From contig NC_079883.1 of NCBI RefSeq assembly GCF_029227915.1, positions 20,274,001 to 20,338,000 on the forward strand: a stretch of DNA of 64,000 nucleotides. The letters run 5' to 3'. The notes beneath the pieces are model-generated. The model was not told the DNA's origin. It ran no database searches and worked only from the letters and a program-made list of their open reading frames with translations. Source of the stretch: Hydractinia symbiolongicarpus (lineage: Eukaryota > Cnidaria > Hydrozoa > Anthoathecata > Hydractiniidae). Below, piece by piece: positions 35,128 to 46,463 of the stretch. Numbering within the stretch: the first letter of the stretch is position 1; the number at the start of each line of letters is the position of its first letter. The position numbers were made by a program, and so were the translations under genes.

Positions 35128-38100
35128 ATGACGGAAACAAATTTTGAAAATTTGGAATTTCATCCATTCCAAACCAACGAAACCTTACTATTAAACGATG
35201 AAAATGACCCAGACTTAAATTTTTATAACTGTACATTGTCCAAGAACACTAATACAAAATATTATTCTCCAAATTCAGACAATATTTTTGCACATGCAAG
35301 AAATTATTCCTTTTCTATACTACATCTCAACATTAGAAGCATGCAAAAGAATTTTGAGAGTTTTAAACAGTTTCTCCACACTCTGAATTTTCGTTTTAAA
35401 ATAATTTGTCTCACTGAAACTTGGTGTCGTGATGAAGCCATAAAAAACAATTCAAATTTTCAATTGTGTAATTACTCGGTGATTCATCAAATTAGAAACT
35501 CTAACAAGGCGGGTGGTGGCGTGTGTGTGTTTATTCATAATTCTCTATTGTATAAAAAAAGAACAGAGCTATGTGTGAATAATAACGATTGTGAGTCATT
35601 AAGTGTAGAAATACTGAACAAAACCACAACGAACATCATTGTGAGCGTAATATACAGGCAACCTGCAGGATCAATTGATAATTTTAAAACGTTAATTGAA
35701 CCTATTATATTGATCAATAAAAACACCAGCAAAGCAGTATACCTCGTGGGGGATCTTAACCTCAATACACTTGATTACGAAACAAACAAAAACATCCAGT
35801 GTTTCTTTAACTTTATATTTCAAAGTGGGTATATTCCTCTCATAAATAAACCAACCCGGGTAACTAAACAAAACGCTACAGTAATTGATCACATCATAAC
35901 AAATTCATTTTGCGACAAAGAACTACATTCGGGTATTATCAAAACAGACATCTCTGATCATTTTCCCATCTTTATCACGTCCAATACAAACTTTGATAGA
36001 CAGTCAAACCATGTAAAAATAAAAAAGCGAAAAATAAATGAAAATACAATAACATTATTTAAGTATTTATTGGCTAAGGTAAAATGGGACGACGTGGTAA
36101 AAGGGAAGGATGCAAATGACGCATATGATAGCTTTTTGAAAATTTTTTTGGAAGCTTATGATGCGGCATTTCCAGAAGAAATTAAGTTTATTAAGACCAA
36201 AACATTCTTTAATCCCTGGATGACTAAGGGCCTCCAAAAATCTTCCCGAAGAAAACAAAAACTATATGAAAAGTATTTAAGAAAGAAAACCTACGGGAAT
36301 GAAACACTGTACAAAAATTATAAAAACCTTTTTGAATTGATAAAAAAGCGTGCTAAGAATTTTTACTTCAATGAACAAATTAATAAATACAAACATAATG
36401 CAAGAAAAACATGGAATATCATCAAGGAAGTTATTGGTAAAATAAAAATTAGAAGTAATAATTTTCCTTCAAAACTTGTAAACGACGAAAATGAAATTGA
36501 AGAACCATCTTTGATAGCTGAAGAATTTAACAATTTTTTCACTAAAGTGGGGCCGACCCTGGCGTCGAAAATAGGTCACAGTACAAAATCCTTTAAATCG
36601 TATTTGTCATATTATGATAATGAAATAGAGAAAAAAGAGCTAAGTGAGGAGGAACTAGAAGCAGCATTTCATTCTTTGCAAATCAACAAAAGTCCTGGCT
36701 TTGATCAAATCAGCAGCAATGTCTTAAAGAACTGTTTCAATGAACTAAAATCTCCACTACTGCATATATTTAATTCATCTCTAATTACAGGCATTATTCC
36801 TAAAAAGTTAAAAATAGCTAGAGTTGTCCCAGTCTTTAAAGCAGGAGAGGTTTGTAAAGTATCTAACTACAGACCAATTTCAATACTCCCTTGCTTCTCG
36901 AAGATTTTAGAGAGAATCATGTACAACAGGGTTTATTCTTTCTTGAACAATAACGATATTTTGTATAATAAGCAATTTGGATTTCAAGCAGGTCATTCAA
37001 CTGATCACGCAATCATTCAGTTGAGTCAGGAAATATTTCAAGCCTTTGATGAGAATAAATTTACAATTGGGGTCTTTATTGATCTCAGTAAGGCATTCGA
37101 TACAGTCAACCATGAGATTCTATTAGAAAAACTAAAAAATTATGGCATAAGAAATACATATCTCGCATGGTTCAATAACTACCTCTTCGAAAGAAAACAA
37201 TATATTTCTTATGACGAAGGAAATACTAACTACAGGATTATAACATGTGGAGTACCTCAAGGGTCAATTTTAGGGCCACTGTTGTTTCTTATTTATATCA
37301 ATGATATATTTAGAGCATCTAGTGTCTTAAATTCAATTTTATTTGCTGATGATACAAATTTATTCTTTACTCATAAAGATATAAACGTGCTTTTTGAAAC
37401 CACTAACCTAGAATTGGCTAAATTGGCTGATTGGTTTAAAGCGAATAAATTATCCCTTAACACTTCAAAAACTAGATATACCTTTTTTCACAAACTTAGT
37501 AAAAAAGATAAAATACCTCTTAGGTTACCTGGATTAGTTATTGATCATGTAAACATAAGAAGAGAATATTCAATGAAATTTCTTGGAGTTCTCCTAGACG
37601 AAAATTTAACTTGGAGAGAACATATTAAATTAGTGGAAAACAAAGTTTCCAAAAGCTTAGGAATCTTATATAAAGCCAGTTTCGCTTTGAATAAGAACTG
37701 CTTAAGAAGCATATATTTTTCCTTTATACACTGCTATTTAAACTATGCAAACATTGCATGGGGTAGCACTAATATAACAAAATTAAAAAAACTGCACATT
37801 CAGCAAAAACATGCCAGTAGGATTATATTACGACAGAACAAATGTTCCCATTCTAGACCATTGCAAAAAGAACTGGGTATTCTTAATGTATGTCAGCTAA
37901 ACATTTTTCAAGTCCTTATTTTCATGTATAAGATTAAAAATTTAATAGCACCAAATATATTCATTACATTATTTAAGAAAGTTCAACATAAATATCCAAC
38001 TAGATTTTCAGGTAATAATTTCCTTCGGCCAAAAATCATATCTAATGTAACAAAATTTTCAATATCAAACCGAGGCCCAAAACTCTGGAGCATGCTTCTA

Positions 38101-38196
38101 AACGATGAGATAAAAAGCATTCCATCTACAAAACAATTTAAAATTGCACTAAGAAATCAGCTGTTACGAAGTAATAACGAACAAGTCTTCTTCTAA
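35128..38196 (+). CDS. LINE ORF2: AP endonuclease and reverse transcriptase
   Basis: 1022 aa, uninterrupted. Residues about 60-290 form an exonuclease-endonuclease-phosphatase domain: LHLNIRSM, ICLTETW (metal-binding Glu), VGDLNLN (Asp and Asn), ending ISDHFPIF (catalytic Asp-His). The RT follows: SPGFDQISSNVLK, NYRPISILPCFSK, QFGFQAGHST, FIDLSKAFDTVNH, CGVPQGSILGPLLFLIYIND and FADDTNLF, with the catalytic FADD at about 739-742. The C-terminal part has WFKANKLSLNTSKT, FLGVLLDENLTW and the LWSML region. The protein nicks the target and copies the RNA in place. The best fit is the jockey/CR1/L2 group. Confidence 0.93.
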   Translation: MTETNFENLEFHPFQTNETLLLNDENDPDLNFYNCTLSKNTNTKYYSPNSDNIFAHARNYSFSILHLNIRSMQKNFESFKQFLHTLNFRFKIICLTETWCRDEAIKNNSNFQLCNYSVIHQIRNSNKAGGGVCVFIHNSLLYKKRTELCVNNNDCESLSVEILNKTTTNIIVSVIYRQPAGSIDNFKTLIEPIILINKNTSKAVYLVGDLNLNTLDYETNKNIQCFFNFIFQSGYIPLINKPTRVTKQNATVIDHIITNSFCDKELHSGIIKTDISDHFPIFITSNTNFDRQSNHVKIKKRKINENTITLFKYLLAKVKWDDVVKGKDANDAYDSFLKIFLEAYDAAFPEEIKFIKTKTFFNPWMTKGLQKSSRRKQKLYEKYLRKKTYGNETLYKNYKNLFELIKKRAKNFYFNEQINKYKHNARKTWNIIKEVIGKIKIRSNNFPSKLVNDENEIEEPSLIAEEFNNFFTKVGPTLASKIGHSTKSFKSYLSYYDNEIEKKELSEEELEAAFHSLQINKSPGFDQISSNVLKNCFNELKSPLLHIFNSSLITGIIPKKLKIARVVPVFKAGEVCKVSNYRPISILPCFSKILERIMYNRVYSFLNNNDILYNKQFGFQAGHSTDHAIIQLSQEIFQAFDENKFTIGVFIDLSKAFDTVNHEILLEKLKNYGIRNTYLAWFNNYLFERKQYISYDEGNTNYRIITCGVPQGSILGPLLFLIYINDIFRASSVLNSILFADDTNLFFTHKDINVLFETTNLELAKLADWFKANKLSLNTSKTRYTFFHKLSKKDKIPLRLPGLVIDHVNIRREYSMKFLGVLLDENLTWREHIKLVENKVSKSLGILYKASFALNKNCLRSIYFSFIHCYLNYANIAWGSTNITKLKKLHIQQKHASRIILRQNKCSHSRPLQKELGILNVCQLNIFQVLIFMYKIKNLIAPNIFITLFKKVQHKYPTRFSGNNFLRPKIISNVTKFSISNRGPKLWSMLLNDEIKSIPSTKQFKIALRNQLLRSNNEQVFF

Positions 38197-38503
38197 AACA
38201 ACACTACGTGTGATAATTAAACGCTTTCTTTTATTTAACATAACATTTAATATTTTATTAAGTTTTTAATTATCAATTTTTATTTGACGCTCTTTTTAAT
38301 GACGGCTATGTAAGGTGTGAGATGATAAGACTGCATAGTCTTCTACTTACTCCTGCCATTTTATTCTACGTACGTGATACAGTTATGTATATATATATGT
38401 ATATATATATATCCTAATGTAGAAATTTATGCCTGTACTTATGTGTATGTAGAACTTGTATCTGTAATTTTGAAATAGTTGTATGTAAATTTCTTTTGGC
38501 GAA

Positions 38504-38534
<31 letters not shown>

Positions 38535-38900
38535 GATGGTTGCCGTGCCATGTAGGTTGCCTGGTTGTACAATGTAAATGGTTGATTAGTGCAGATAACA
38601 TTTAAAAATTACGAATTCCGCCAAACGTTATCTCCAACCATCATTCTCTAGGACGCATTGGCATAATCTGAGCATATATTAAGCAACGACACCAGTGTAT
38701 TTTTGCCGTTTTTTCTCATCTCAAAAGCATAAATCCTTAGATACAAAGGTTTTACCCGCTCAAAATTTAATCCCTTTAGCATTGTTTTTGTAGTGTTTAT
38801 AATGAAAATAAACAATGCATTTCAATTTTCTTTTGGTGATTCCCTTCCCTTCGGGTTCCCGTCAGTTCATTTTCGAATATACTTTCGAGAAAGTCAGTAA

Positions 38901-39260
38901 GGGGCTGTTCACATGGAGGCGGGCTGGCTCAGTTAGGCAGGCTGGCTCGGCTAGCCGGGGTGATTTTCATCTCGTGTTTATATGAAGTTTTCTACATCTC
39001 GGCCGGCCGGGATGGAAAAGTTGTTTACATTTCACAAAAGATTCATAAACAATGAGGACAAAAAGAATATATTTCGAACTTTAAATAATCGATGAGAATT
39101 TTTTTAAATCTATTGTTAATTTCATCTCGCCTAGGCGGGCTGGCTCGCCTGTCATATGAACACATTTTTATTTTGCATGTGTATCTTAATAGCAGCGAGA
39201 TCCCGCTCAGCCGAGCCAGCCCGGTCAACCGAGCCGGTCCGCCTCCATTTGAACAGCCCC
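38901..39260. mobile_element. Harbinger-type MITE with TAA target duplication
   Basis: The ends GGGGCTGTTCACATGGAGGC and GCCTCCATTTGAACAGCCCC are inverted with one mismatch, and TAA flanks both sides (38898-38900 and 39261-39263). The GC-rich interior repeats GGCTGGCTCGGC-like motifs in both senses. An open frame across it is not a gene. Confidence 0.85.
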
Positions 39261-39323
39261 TAAACACCATATGGGTTTTTCTCTTGGATGCTGGATAATC
39301 CATTAATTTTTAATAATGTTTTT

Positions 39324-39644
39324 TTACACATTTCTCGATTTTATGATCCTTTTCCAATATATCTCGTGGAGATGCCGTAACAATTTAGGTCCATTGGATT
39401 TTAACCACTCTTCAAGTTTTTCTCTATTCTTGTGTGTGTTCATGTTTAAGTGATTAATCAAATGGGGAACTTTTAGAAAACGTCTACATATGAATAGAAA
39501 TGGATCAACCTCAAGCTCATTCTTCTGACCTTCTGTCAAAACATAAGGAGGGATACCCTGGGCACTAGTTGTGCAGGAAAGTAGAAACAGATTTGGGCCG
39601 CCAAAATTTTTTAGTGTCTTTGACTGGCTTCTTAAAAACATCAC
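39324..39644 (-). CDS. hypothetical protein or exon, about 106 aa
   Basis: The frame has balanced amino-acid use and a basic, Trp-containing end (EEWLKSNGPKLLRHLHEIYW, then KRIIKS), unlike the AT-driven spurious frames nearby. It could be a last exon, ending at TAA/TGA near 39324, or a domesticated fragment. I do not recognise it, and no upstream exon on the minus strand is evident beyond 39.7 kb. Confidence 0.3.
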   Translation of the reverse strand: MMFLRSQSKTLKNFGGPNLFLLSCTTSAQGIPPYVLTEGQKNELEVDPFLFICRRFLKVPHLINHLNMNTHKNREKLEEWLKSNGPKLLRHLHEIYWKRIIKSRNV

Positions 39645-39806
39645 GCAAAAAACTACCGTATTTCCTCCATTAAAAGACCCACTACTAGGTCTCTTCTAAT
39701 TGTAGAGACCTTTTAAGAGTGGGACAATTTAGACCGTTGATTTGCCCCATCATGGACCTAAGAGTAGGGGTATAAAGATATACTTTAAATTCAAGTGAAA
39801 GAGCTA

Positions 39807-40345
39807 TCTATATAATAATACGCCAGTTCTGTCTGTATGTCTGTCTGTCTGTGACTTTTGCAAAGTGGATGATATTCTTCACAATTTTCTTTAACAAATT
39901 CTATAAAACATCGCCTATAAAATTGTTCTGTAATTTACCAAACTTTAACGTTAAAATTGTATTGACGTCAAAGGAAAGTTAATTAAAATTAGTAAAGCCA
40001 TTACAGTGCACCTAAAATTTTGAGGCCAAATAACTTGGAAACGAGTTGGTGACGATGTTTTTTCACCGCGTGGGTAACTAGGGACCACCTGGGACCAATT
40101 TGGGTAATTTTCCAAACCTGGGTCCCCAAATCCGTTTCGGAATGAACGGGCTTATGACGCCATCAAAAAACCTTTAAACCACAATATTTGCGTAACCGTT
40201 GGTCAAAAGTACATGATCCTATACATTTTCTTGATCAGCGTTTCAAGATCTATACGAGGGAGGCAACAGGTACATAAATTTCTGAAAAAAATTTTTTTGT
40301 GTTTTCACGGGCCTTTGCTGACGTCAGCACTTTTTTGTTTAATTA
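39807..40345 (+). mobile_element. Helitron-type element, 3' truncated
   Basis: The 5' terminus TCTATATAATAATACG is preceded by A (39806), the expected target base. The interior follows the family consensus up to GCTGACGTCAGCA near 40330. The hairpin and CTAG end are missing and replaced by T/A-rich simple sequence. Confidence 0.7.
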
Positions 40346-40707
40346 TCAGTCGTCCTTTACCTTTTTATTTATTTATTAATTTATTTATTTTTTTCTGTTT
40401 TTCCCAATACACATTTGGATTAACTCTTGGTTAATTCTTATTACTTATTATTAGTAGGTTTTTGGTTTTTTTGTTCTTGTTTTCACGTGACGCTTTAACT
40501 TATTCCTTAATTTACATTATCTAGACTACCTAGCCTCCTTTAGCGGTAATCAATTATAATGGTTCATTTATCCTAATGCTGTTCAATACGTTTTCACAAG
40601 TCAAGAATTTCGTATGATTATTTGACTGCTTCCTTCGTCTATGCTCTTTCATTGATTTCCGCCAGCGAAGGCGTAATCTTTAAAATCGCCTGAGTAGATA
40701 GATTGAG

Positions 40708-40708
<1 letters not shown>

Positions 40709-40738
<30 letters not shown>
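40709..40738. repeat. (GATA)n microsatellite
   Basis: About seven GATA units. The rest of 40350-41215 has no recognisable gene. Confidence 0.9.
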
Positions 40739-41218
40739 GACAGTGCAGCTAGGCTGGACGCCAGAAACTTATCCAGGCTAAAGATGTTTTTCTGAGAACG
40801 AGGCTAAAATGAGTTTTAAAGCCAATAAGAATCCTAACAGCGCAAGAGATTGTTTATTATCCAATGAACAATACTTTATTCTCGACTTTACTCAATACCT
40901 TATTCAATACTTTATTTTAAAGTTTATATGCTATCGAAAGTTAAAGCTCGTGCAGTGTAGCATAATGAAGATCGTCTTATAATGCGCCATCTTTGATGTT
41001 ACGTCGTTTCTTTCTGTACAACTTTGCAAGCACGTAGACTAAAGCTATATTCAGCAAAACTAATTAATTATTCATGAATTTTCTTTTTTATTTATTGAGT
41101 TGTATTTTAGCATTGCAGGTTAGTTACAATAATAATTGAAAATACTCAATGATTTGTTTAACTCCGTTTTCAAGATCAACTTCAAATTTAAAAAATAAAT
41201 TTTAAAATCTGTTAGGCT

Positions 41219-41402
41219 AATGGCGGAAATCTTCAAGCCCCTGGACTTTTTTTTTTGTTTTTATTTCTGATTGAATTTATATTTACGTTTGCACATACAT
41301 TTAATATTTACGCATTTCAGCATTAGGAACCATTGTAATTTATGGATGCTTGAAATGTATGTCGATTAATAATAACAAGAAGCCCTGGGGGCTCTAAGAA
41401 TT
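41219..41402. mobile_element. short inverted-repeat element
   Basis: GGCGGAAATCTTCAAGCCCC at the left is roughly inverted at the right (GGGGCTCTAAGAATTTCCGC). Related sequence occurs near 3643. The ends are imperfect and no duplication is visible. Confidence 0.35.
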
Positions 41403-41629
41403 TCCGCTCGCTACCAAAATATTTGATGACAACCTACTAATTCGTTGTGTTATCGTGCCAAACATTCGAAGAGTTTTGGTGCATGAAGCTCTGAAGATAA
41501 AGCACACAAGTGACATTATATGTTATAACAACCGCAAACAAAACGCAATGTTTCATAATAAACTCACATTTTAAAATAAATTGCTAACAAAAAATACAGC
41601 CTATCATTCATGGTTGAAAGTCTTAAACG

Positions 41630-43290
41630 GCATTTAGTTGACAAAAAATCAAAAATTTGATGTGACCAACATTTTCAGCACACTTTCTTTATTAACTGTG
41701 CCAATTTTTGTCGAAAATAAAGTAGTTTTAATTTTTGGACAAATTTTGGCCTAAAATGACATTTAAGGTGACAAAAAAACAAAATTTTGATGTCACCATC
41801 ATGTTCAGCATACTTTGTTTGTTTACTGTGCCAAATTTTATTGAAAATAAAGTAGTTTTAATTTTTGCACCAATATTGGCCTAAAATGAAATTTAGGTGA
41901 CAAGAAATCAAAATTTTGATGTCACCATCATGTTCAGCATACTTTATTTGTTAACTGTGCCAAATTTTGTTGAAAATAAAGTAGTTTTAATTTTTGAACA
42001 GATTTTGGCCTAAAATGACATTTAGGTGACAAAAAACCAAAATTTTGATGTCACCATCTTGTTCAGCATACTTTTTTTGTTAACTGTGCCAAATTTTGTT
42101 GAAAATAAAGTAGTCTTAATTTTTGAACAAATTTTGGCCTAAAATGACATTTAGGTGACTAAAAACCAAAATTTTGATGTCACCATCATGTTCAGCATAC
42201 TTTTTTTGTTAACTGTGTCAATTCTTGTCAAAAATAAAGTAGTTTTAATTTTTGGACCAATTTTCGACTATATGACATTTAGGTAACAAGAAATCAAAAT
42301 TTTGATGTCACCATCATGTTCAGCATACTTTTTTTGTTAACTGTGTCAATTCTTGTCAAAAATAAAGTAGTTTTAATTTTTGGACCAATTTTCGACTATA
42401 ATGACATTTAGGTAACAAGAAATCAAAATTTTGATGTCACCATCATGTTCAGCATACTTTATTTGTTAACTGTGCCAAATTTTGTTGAAAATAAAGTAGT
42501 TTTAGTTTTTGAACAGATTTTGGCCTAAAATGACATTTAGGTGACAAAAAACCAAAATTTTGATGTCACCATCATGTTCAGCATACTTTTTTTGTTAACT
42601 GTGCCAAATTTTGTTGAAAATAAAGTAGTCTTAATTTTTAAACAAATTTTGGCCTAAAATGACATTTAGGTGACTAAAAACCAAAATTTTGATGTCACCA
42701 TCATGTTCAGCATACTTTTTTTGTTAACTGTGTCAATTCTTGTCAAAAATAAAGTAGTTTTAATTTTTGGACCAATTTTCGACTATAATGACATTTAGGT
42801 AACAAGAAATCAAAATTTTGATGTCACCATCATGTTCAGCATACTTTATTTGTTAACTGTGCCAAATTTTGTTGAAAATAAAGTTGTTTTAATTTTTGGA
42901 CCAATTTTCGCCTATAATGACATTTAGGTAACAAGAAATCAAAATTTTGATGTCACCATCATGTTCAGCATACTTTATTCGTTAACTGTGCTAAATTTTG
43001 TTGAAAATAAAGTAGTTTTAATTTTTGGACCAATTTTCGTCTAAAATGACATTTAGGTAACAAGAAATCAAAATTTTGATGTCATTATCATGTTCAGCAT
43101 ACTTTATTTGTTAACTGTGCCCAATTTTGTTGAAAATAAAGTAGTTTTAATTTTTGAACAAATTTTGGCCTAAAATGACATTTAGGTGACAAAAATCAAA
43201 ATTATGATGTCACCATTATGTTCAGCATACCTTTTTTGTTAAGTGTGCCAAATTTTGTCCAATTTTGGCCTGAAACATCATTTAGATGAT
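41630..43290. repeat. 129-bp satellite array, about 13 copies
   Basis: The anchor GTTCAGCATACTTT recurs at 41803, 41932, 42061, 42190, 42318, 42447, 42576, 42705, 42834, 42963, 43092 and 43220, with a diverged first copy at 41673. Monomers fall into subtypes (GTGCCAAATTTTGTTG against GTGTCAATTCTTGTC; GGTGACAAAAAACC against GGTAACAAGAAATC). Three successive monomers at 41932-42318 reappear at 42447-42834, giving a four-monomer higher-order period of 515 bp. No coding is supported. Confidence 0.95.
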
Positions 43291-43497
43291 TTCCCAGTAC
43301 TTAGGGAGCTTGGGTACGAAGTTTTAATCTGTGACGTTTAATTGACCATTTGGGACAGGGTTAGTTAGTCAGCTCAATACTATCCTCCTCTCAGATGAAC
43401 GTGAAATCCCAGGGTTGATTTTTTCTCAAAAAATGCTCCGAACGAAAAAAACGACGGTTTTAAAGAATTTCCTACGCCTTCGGGCGCGGAAATTCAA

Positions 43498-43519
43498 TAA
43501 TAATGATAATGATAATAAC

Positions 43520-43552
<33 letters not shown>

Positions 43553-43595
43553 GATAATGATAATGATAATGATAATGATAATGATAATGATAATG

Positions 43596-43623
<28 letters not shown>
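43498..43623. repeat. (GATAAT)n microsatellite
   Basis: Some twenty hexamer units. The long Asn-Asp and poly-Ile/Met open frames through it are artefacts of the repeat. It directly borders a 5'-truncated Helitron. Confidence 0.95.
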
Positions 43624-43626
<3 letters not shown>

Positions 43627-43679
43627 AAAAAAAATTAAAAAAAAAATGCAGAAAAAAAAAATTGCAGAAAAATCCTACG

Positions 43680-44086
43680 CCAATATCTCTGCCACCGTTT
43701 GTCAAAAGTACATGATCCTAGACATTTTCTTGATCAGCGTTTCAAGATATAGACGATGAAAACAACACGGGTATATAATTTTCTAAAAATTTTTTTTCGT
43801 GTATTTGTTTGTCTTTGACGTCACCAAACTTTTTAAACTCTTATATCTTCTTTGTTGTTCGTCCCAAACATATGATCCTACATTCTCGTCACCAGTGCTT
43901 TTTGAGATAAACTTATTTTGATCAGCTATTCAAGCTCTATACAGTAGAGGCAACAAGTTAACAAATTTCTAATAAAAATATTTTGTGTCTTGACGAGTCC
44001 TTAATGACGTCATTAAAATTTAAATAACTGTTCTTTTTCACTGTTATCCTGCCTAAGTAGATTTTTTCACTGGCTTTATCGACTAG
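43680..44086 (+). mobile_element. 5'-truncated Helitron unit, first in + array
   Basis: It starts in mid-unit (family motif AAAAGTACATGATCCT at about 43705) and ends in a hairpin plus CTAG (44083-44086). Confidence 0.7.
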
Positions 44087-44088
44087 TT

Positions 44089-44241
44089 TCTTATATAATA
44101 ATACGGAGAGTGTGTCCGTGTGCCTGTAATAAGCAAAGTGAATGTGTTTATTTTCCTCTGATGTTGCCGAAAAATTCATGTTTAATATGTTAAATTTTCT
44201 GACGTTACGGCGCGACGTTAATAATACTACTTTAACGTCAA
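44089..44241 (+). mobile_element. Helitron 5' stub
   Basis: It begins TCTTATATAATAATACG and stops after about 150 bp at ACTTTAACGTCA, where the next unit starts. It is the same truncation form as 22232-22393. Confidence 0.65.
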
Positions 44242-44980
44242 TCTCTTATAATAATACGCTAAGTGTGTCCGTCTGTCTGTGACAGGCAAAGTGGATGTCT
44301 TCATTTTCCTTTGATGTTGCCGAAAAATGCAACTCTAATATGTCAAATTTTCTGACGTTACGGCGCGACGAAAATAACACTACTTTAACGTCAATATCCT
44401 ATATTAAATTAATGAAGCCATCACAGTGCACCTAAAACTTTGAGGCCAAATAACTAGGAAACGAGGTGGTGACGTCAATGATTTTTCACCGCGTGGGTAA
44501 CTAGGGACCACCTAGGACCAATTTGGGTTATTTTCCCAAACCTGGGTCCCCGAATCCGTTTTGGAATGGACGGGTTGATGACGTCATCAAAAAATCTTCA
44601 AACCTTAATATCTCTGAAACTGTTTGTCAAAAGTACATAATCCTATACATTTTCTTGATCAGCTTTTCAAGATCTATACAATGAAGACATTAGATATATA
44701 AAATTCTGGAAAAAATTTTTATGTGTGATTGCGGGTCTTTGCTGACATCAGCCAAATTTTCAAACCCTTATATTTCCTTATACGTTCGTCGAAAACCCAT
44801 GATTCTATACATTTTTCTCATGAGGGTTTTAGCCTCTACACATTACAGGCAACCAATAAACTAAACTTCGCTAATTCTTTTTTGTATCTGCACTGCTGAC
44901 GTCAGCAAAAAGTCTAAAATAATCAATTTTTACATTGTCCTCCTGCCTAAGTGGATTTTTCCACGGGCTTTATCGACTAG
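44242..44980 (+). mobile_element. complete Helitron-type unit (739 bp)
   Basis: The 5' TCTCTTATAATAATACG follows an A. The 3' end has the hairpin GTGGATTTTTCCAC, then GGGCTTTATCGACTAG. TGACGTCA occurs three times (near 44470, 44579 and 44897). No helicase is encoded. Confidence 0.85.
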
Positions 44981-45717
44981 TCTATATAATAATACGCTAA
45001 GTGTGTCTGTGTGTCTGTGACAGGCAAAGTGGATGTCTTCATTTTCCTTTGATGTTGCCGAAAAATGCAACTCTAATATGTCAAATTTTCTGACGTTACG
45101 GCGCGACGAAAATAACACTATTTTAACGTCAATATCCTATATTGAATTAATAAAGCCATCACAGTGTACCTAAAACTTTGAGGCCAAATAACTAGGAAAC
45201 GAGGTGGTGACGTCAATGATTTTTCACCGCGTGGGTAACTAGGGACTACCTGGGACCAATTTGGGTAAGTTTCCCAAACCTGGGTCCACGAATCTGTTTC
45301 GGAATGGGCGGGTTGATGACGTCATGAAAAAACCTTCAAACCCTAATATCTCTGCAACCATTTATCAAAAGTACATGATCCTATACATTTTCTTGATCAG
45401 CGTTTCAAGATCTATGCGATGAAGGCAACATGTATACAAATTTCTAATATAAAATTTTAGGTTTTGACGGGCCATTGCTGACGTCGGCAAACTTTTAAAA
45501 CCCTTACATTTCATTAATCGCTCATCAAAACCACACGATTATATACATTTTCTTGATCAGCTGTGTAAGCTCTACACAATGGAGGAAACATGAAAACAAG
45601 TTTCTCAATTTATTTATTGTGTATTTGCACTGCTGACATCAGCAAATAATCTAAAACAACCTATTTTTCCATTGTCGTTCTGCCTAAGTGGATTACTCCA
45701 CGGGCCCTATCGACTAG
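44981..45717 (+). mobile_element. complete Helitron-type unit (737 bp), abutting
   Basis: It starts TCTATATAATAATACG at the base after the previous CTAG and ends CTAG at 45714-45717. The junction has no spacer, as expected for tandem rolling-circle products. Confidence 0.85.
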
Positions 45718-46463
45718 TCTCTATAATAATACGCTAAGTGTGTCCGTGTGTCTGTGACAGGCGAAGTGGATGTCTTCATTTTCCTTTGATGTTGCCGAAA
45801 AATGCATCTCTAATATGTCAAATTTTCTGACGTTACGGCGCGACGAAAATAACACTACTTTAACGTCAATATCCTATATTAAATTAATGAAGCCATTACA
45901 GTGCACCTAAAACTTTGAGGCTAAATAACTTGGAAACGAGATGGTGACGTCAATGATTTTTCACTGCGCGGGTAACTAGGGACCACCTAGGGCCAATTTG
46001 GGTAATTTTCTCAAACCTGGGTCCCCGAATCCGTTTCGGAAAGGACGGGTTGATGACGTCATCACAAATCATTTAAACCACCATATCTCCGTAACCGAAT
46101 GTCAAAAGTTTATGATCCTATAGCTATACATTTTCTTGATCAGCGTTTAAAGACCTATAAGTTGAAGGCAACAGGTATACAAATTTCTAAAAAATAATTT
46201 TGTGTTTTCGCGGATCTTTGCTGTCGTCAGCATAATTTTTAAACCCTTATATATCATTAACCGTTCATCAAAATCCCATGATCACATACATTCTCTTCAT
46301 GAGAGCGTGTCGAGAGCTCCACACAATAGAGACAACGGATAAACTGAATTTCGTCAATTTGTTTTCGCATATGCACTGCTGACATCAGCAAAAGGTCTAA
46401 AATAACCAATTTTTACATTGTCCTCCTGCCTAAGTGGATTTCTCCACGGGCTTTATCGACTAG
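45718..46463 (+). mobile_element. complete Helitron-type unit (746 bp), abutting
   Basis: It starts TCTCTATAATAATACG directly after the previous CTAG and ends with the hairpin plus CTAG at 46460-46463. Confidence 0.85.

Larger units (their letters stand above)
34140..38535 (+). mobile_element. apparently intact two-ORF LINE retrotransposon
   Basis: A short 5' leader, ORF1, a 54-bp gap, ORF2, a ~305-bp 3' UTR and an A-rich tail (38502-38534) make a near-complete non-LTR element of about 4.4 kb. Both ORFs lack stops or frameshifts, so the copy is young. The 5' border and target duplication could not be fixed by eye. Confidence 0.88.

Noticed and set aside
41630-43290. CRISPR-like regular repeats
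   Set aside because: Contiguous 129-bp monomers without unique spacers in a eukaryotic genome; this is a satellite.
43415-43759. Asn/Asp-rich and Ile/Met-rich open frames
   Set aside because: They arise from the (GATAAT)n microsatellite.
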